Assembly: GCF_003611635.1 (NCBI RefSeq)
Contig: NZ_RAVZ01000030.1
Coordinates: forward strand, 1-44,551
Source of the DNA: Corallococcus terminator
GTDB taxonomy: Bacteria > Myxococcota > Myxococcia > Myxococcales > Myxococcaceae
Direction: 5' to 3'
DNA: 44,551 nt
Below, in pieces: positions 41,683-44,551 of the stretch. The position numbers were made by a program, and so were the translations under genes. The notes under the pieces are model-generated. The model saw only the letters and a program-made list of their open reading frames with translations. It ran no database searches and was not told where the DNA came from. Each line of letters starts with the position of its first letter. Position 1 is the first letter of the stretch.

Positions 41683-42410
41683 CCGACCATCCCCCCGTTC
41701 ACGGAAATCACCTGACGCGTGATGTAGCCGGCGTCCTCGGCCATGAGGAAGCTCACCGCGGCGGCGACCTCCTCCGGTCTGCCCACCCGGCGCGCGGGGA
41801 TGATCTTCAGCGCCTCTTCCAATATCTGCGGGTCCACCATCTCCGTGTCGATGAGGCCCGGGGCCACGCAGTTGACGGTGATGTCCCGCTTGGCCAGCTC
41901 CACCGCCAGCGCCTTCGTCGCGCCGATGATGCCCGCCTTGGCGGCGCTGTAGTTCACCTGGCCGCGGTTGCCCATGATGCCGGACACCGACGCCAGCGTG
42001 ACGATGCGGCCCGGCTTGCGGCGGCGCACCAGCGGCATCGTGAGCGGGTTGAGCACGTTGTAGAAGGCGTCCAGGTTGGTGTGGATGACGCTGTCCCACT
42101 CCTCCGCCGTCATGGACGGGAAGGCGTTGTCGCGCGCGATGCCCGCGTTGCACACGACGCCGTAGTAGCAGCCGTGGGCTTCCACGTCCGCGAGCAGCGC
42201 GGCTTGCGTCGCGGCGCGGTCCGCCACGTCGAACTGGAGCACGCGCGCTTCGCGTCCCGCGTCCCGCACCAGCGCCGCCACCGCGTCCGCTTCCTCGCGC
42301 CGGCTGCGGCAGTGCACCACCACGTCGAAGCCGTCGCGTGCGAGGCGCAGCGCGATGGCGCGGCCGATGCCCCGGCTGGAGCCCGTCACCAGCACCGTCT
42401 TGTCACCCAT
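41679..42410 (-). CDS. fabG: 3-oxoacyl-ACP reductase (FabG/ApeQ-like)
   Basis: The 243-residue SDR enzyme has the NADPH site TGSSRGIGRAIA, NAGIARD near 90, and catalytic Ser/Tyr/Lys in LASVSGIMGNRGQVNYSAAK. It reduces the 3-keto group of ACP-bound intermediates. Its stop overlaps the next gene's start by 4 bp and its start overlaps the dehydratase end by 8 bp, so all are co-translated. Context argues for a polyene-dedicated reductase and not the housekeeping FabG. Confidence 0.93.
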   Translation of the reverse strand: MGDKTVLVTGSSRGIGRAIALRLARDGFDVVVHCRSRREEADAVAALVRDAGREARVLQFDVADRAATQAALLADVEAHGCYYGVVCNAGIARDNAFPSMTAEEWDSVIHTNLDAFYNVLNPLTMPLVRRRKPGRIVTLASVSGIMGNRGQVNYSAAKAGIIGATKALAVELAKRDITVNCVAPGLIDTEMVDPQILEEALKIIPARRVGRPEEVAAAVSFLMAEDAGYITRQVISVNGGMVG

Positions 42411-42867
42411 CCGTGTCGCTCCTCTTCACGTCGTGCCCGGCTTGAGGCTCGAACACCGTCAGCGCCGCCGTGGCCACCGTCTGCGTCCCGAGGGTGATGG
42501 TGCAGTCGAACTGGCCCAGCCCGTTGTCCGCGGAGAACTGCCGGTGGACCTCGATGCGCAGGCACTCCCCCAGCGCGAAGCGGGGCCGCTGGCATTCATA
42601 GCGGCGGGTGCCCAGCAGGAAGCCCACCTTCGGGACCTCTCCGCGCAGCCGCGCATGCCAGCCGGCCCAGGCGGCCACGGCCTGCGCCATGTACTCGATG
42701 CCCACCCAGCCGCCCACGGCGCCGTCCACGAAGAAGAGGCTGTCCTCGCGCACCGTGACTTCCGCGAGCAGCGTCTCCGCGTCGCCTTCCAGCGCGCGGT
42801 CGAGCAGCCGCATGCGCCCACCATGGGGCACCAGGTCCGCGATGGGCAGGTCGATGGGGGTGCGCAT
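42403..42867 (-). CDS. Hotdog 3-hydroxyacyl-ACP dehydratase (ApeP-like)
   Basis: The 154-residue protein is a single hotdog domain: IADLVPHGGRMRLLDRAL (active-site His in VPHGGRM), GWVGIEYMAQAVAAWAGWHA (helix with the acidic position), and PKVGFLLGTRRYECQRP. ApeP/FabZ-like hotdogs of aryl-polyene clusters have this VPHxxxMxLLD signature. It would dehydrate beta-hydroxyacyl-ACP, normally paired with a second hotdog (ApeI) not in the window. Start ATG 42867 overlaps the previous gene's stop by one base (TGATG). Confidence 0.88.
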   Translation of the reverse strand: MRTPIDLPIADLVPHGGRMRLLDRALEGDAETLLAEVTVREDSLFFVDGAVGGWVGIEYMAQAVAAWAGWHARLRGEVPKVGFLLGTRRYECQRPRFALGECLRIEVHRQFSADNGLGQFDCTITLGTQTVATAALTVFEPQAGHDVKRSDTDG

Positions 42868-44048
42868 CACGCGCGCTCCAGCACGAGGGCGGCGTTGCTG
42901 CCCCCGAAGGCGAACGAGTTGCTCAGCACCGCGCGCACCGGCCGCCCCAGCGCCTCGCCCGGTTTCACCAGCGACAGCGCGGGAAGGGCCGGGTCCGCCG
43001 CCCCATCCCAGAAGTGCGCGGGCAGCCGTCCCTCCGGGTTGTCCGTGAGCGTGAGCCACGCGAAGGCCGCCTCCAGCGCGCCCGCGGCCCCCAGCGTGTG
43101 GCCGGTGAGCGGCTTGGTGGAGCTGGCCTTCACGTCCGGGCCCAGCAGCGCGTGCACCGCGCGGCTCTCCATCGCGTCGTTCTGTGGCGTCGCGGTGCCG
43201 TGCAGGTTCACGTAGTCCACGCCTTCGGGCGTGAGCCCCGCGCGCGCGAGCGCTTCGCGGATGGCGGCGATGGCGCCCCGGCCGCCGGGCTCCGGCGCGG
43301 AGATGTGGTGCGCGTCGGAGGACTCGCCCCAGCCGGACAGACGCACCGGCCCCGGCTCGCGCGTCATCAGGAACAGCGCCGCGGCCTCGCCGATGTTGAT
43401 GCCGTGGCGGTGGACGCTCATCGGGTTGCAGCGCTCCTCGCTCACCGACTCCAGCGAGCGGAAGCCCGCCACGGTGAAGCGGCACAGCGAATCCACGCCG
43501 CCCGTCAGCACCGCGTCCACGGTGCCCGCGCGCAACAGCCGCGCCGCGCTCGCCAGGGCCTTGGCGCTGGAGGAGCACGCGGTGGAGATGACATAGGCGG
43601 GGCCGGCGAGTCCCAGCACGTGGGCCAGGGCGCTTGAGGGGGCGCCCAGTTCCTGCTGGCGCAGGTGCCAGGTCGCGGGCAGGTGTCCCGTGGCGAGCCG
43701 CGCGGCGATGGCGCCTTCGCTCTCCCCGATGCCGGAGGTGCTGGTGCCCAGGACGACGGCCACGCGCTCCGGACCGAACCGGGCGATGGCCGCGTCGACG
43801 GCGGGACGGACTTCGGCGAGCGCGGTCAGCAGGAGCGCGTTGTTGCGGCTGTGCCAGGACGCGGGCAGCGCGTCCTGGGCCTGGAGCGGGGCGGTGACGA
43901 GGCCCAGGTGCAGCGCGCGGTCCGCGTACCCTTCATGGGCCGCGACGCCGGACGGGGTGGACGCGAACAGGGCGCGCGCCACCTCGCGCTTCCCGGAGCC
44001 CAGGGCGCAGACGAGGCCGAGCTGGTGGAGGAAGACGGGGGGCATCAT
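42867..44048 (-). CDS. Beta-ketoacyl-ACP synthase (aryl-polyene ApeO-like)
   Basis: The 393-residue ketosynthase has C158 in ISTACSSSAKAL, the first His in NLHGTATPQND and the second in KPLTGHTLGAAG. The tail reads NSFAFGGSNAAL. The triad is intact, so it is an active KS, in known systems paired with a chain-length-like partner (ApeC), which would lie outside this window. It begins MMPPVF at 44048 (the second Met at 44045 is equally possible), 8 bp after the DUF3261 stop. Sequence differs strongly from the other KS, consistent with distinct roles. Confidence 0.92.
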   Translation of the reverse strand: MMPPVFLHQLGLVCALGSGKREVARALFASTPSGVAAHEGYADRALHLGLVTAPLQAQDALPASWHSRNNALLLTALAEVRPAVDAAIARFGPERVAVVLGTSTSGIGESEGAIAARLATGHLPATWHLRQQELGAPSSALAHVLGLAGPAYVISTACSSSAKALASAARLLRAGTVDAVLTGGVDSLCRFTVAGFRSLESVSEERCNPMSVHRHGINIGEAAALFLMTREPGPVRLSGWGESSDAHHISAPEPGGRGAIAAIREALARAGLTPEGVDYVNLHGTATPQNDAMESRAVHALLGPDVKASSTKPLTGHTLGAAGALEAAFAWLTLTDNPEGRLPAHFWDGAADPALPALSLVKPGEALGRPVRAVLSNSFAFGGSNAALVLERA

Positions 44049-44056
44049 GGAAAGAG

Positions 44057-44551
44057 TCACTCGTCCGCGAGGCGCGATTCGATGGTGAGCCGGTAGTGCT
44101 CGGAGAGGTTGGTGAGCTGTGTGCGCCCTTCCCAGCGCGGCTCGCCATCGTAGCGCACCGTCACCCATTCCCTGCCGTTCTTCGACAGGGCGCGACGCCC
44201 CGGCCCATCCTCCAGCGTCCAGCCAGGGGGAAGGGCGGCGCGCACGGCGTCGGCGGGCCAGTAGACGAGCTGCACGTCCCGGAGCACCGGCGCGGACTGG
44301 AACTGGGCAGGCAGGCGCGGGTCGCGCTCCTCGTCCAGCGTGGTGCCGTTCCAGCGCAGCGTGATGAGCCGCTGCCCCAGGGCGAAGCCGGCAAGCTGCA
44401 TCAGCGCTGGCTCCACCTCCAGCAGGGCCTCCAGTGAACGCGGGCCGCCCGGGTCCGACTCGTGCGCGAACTCCAGCCGCTGCGTCAGGCTCACCGTGGC
44501 GCCCAGTGCGGCCGGTGCCAGACGCAGCTCTGGCAGCGGTTCGCCGGGAGC
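44057..44551 (-). CDS. DUF3261 protein, aryl-polyene cluster, 5' end beyond window
   Basis: The frame is open to the right edge, giving 164 residues and no start or signal yet, so the gene is partial by position and not broken. Visible are PLPELRLAPAALGATVSL, VEPALMQLAGFALGQRLITL, VLRDVQLVYWPADAVRAALP and REWVTVRY. This pattern matches DUF3261, an outer-membrane-associated lipoprotein family usual in aryl-polyene clusters just before the KS gene (ApeN-like position), probably linked to pigment transfer to the outer membrane. Confidence 0.85.
   Translation of the reverse strand, partial: APGEPLPELRLAPAALGATVSLTQRLEFAHESDPGGPRSLEALLEVEPALMQLAGFALGQRLITLRWNGTTLDEERDPRLPAQFQSAPVLRDVQLVYWPADAVRAALPPGWTLEDGPGRRALSKNGREWVTVRYDGEPRWEGRTQLTNLSEHYRLTIESRLADE

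Overview
The window is very GC-rich DNA with strong third-position G/C bias. It carries many lipoproteins, kelch, MORN and BNR proteins, and large secreted-type proteins without signal peptides. This profile fits a myxobacterium of the Myxococcaceae, most likely Corallococcus or Myxococcus; the genus is my inference. The first 34 bases are a sequencing-library adapter with one mismatch, so the left edge is an assembly contig end and not biology.

Bases 35 to about 15,010 form an accessory region full of broken mobile elements. I see remnants of IS66, IS630, IS4 (two copies of one 660-bp fragment), IS91, IS3 and IS5 families, the 3' end of a TolC-type efflux gene, and shards of at least two other genes. 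Intact cargo lies between them: a zinc alcohol dehydrogenase, a hotdog thioesterase, a small secreted protein, an FAD monooxygenase, an unrecognised 316-aa protein, an alpha/beta hydrolase, a class V aminotransferase-like enzyme, a protein resembling the plant IQM domain, and a lipoprotein. The region stops at what looks like the 3' end of a tRNA gene (T-arm and acceptor strand) beside a core-type glycosyltransferase. That is the usual signature of an integration-site edge.

From about 15,018 to 40,421 the sequence looks like ordinary chromosome: a GT4 glycosyltransferase, a small Cys-containing lipoprotein, an M24 Xaa-Pro aminopeptidase, a Cys-rich lipoprotein, a BNR/sialidase-like lipoprotein, a multi-pass chemoreceptor, a TetR regulator with an evident palindromic operator, a MORN-repeat protein, a translationally coupled TPR/kelch pair, two SAM methyltransferases around a LysR regulator, an M13 metallopeptidase and a multi-pass membrane protein. 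Within this stretch are three proteins without Sec signals: a 1110-aa alanine-rich helical-repeat protein, a goose-type lysozyme fused to a peptidoglycan-binding domain and a Cys/His domain, and a subtilisin-like protease. All three carry a short [KR]-D-x-F-[EA] motif in a disordered segment. Two of them also share a 12-bp sequence just upstream. I regard this as the best candidate for an undescribed (leaderless export) system here.

From 40,444 to the right edge, five tightly packed minus-strand genes (DUF3261 protein, ketosynthase, hotdog dehydratase, ketoreductase, ketosynthase) match the end of an aryl-polyene type II PKS cluster. Its remaining genes must lie beyond base 44,551.
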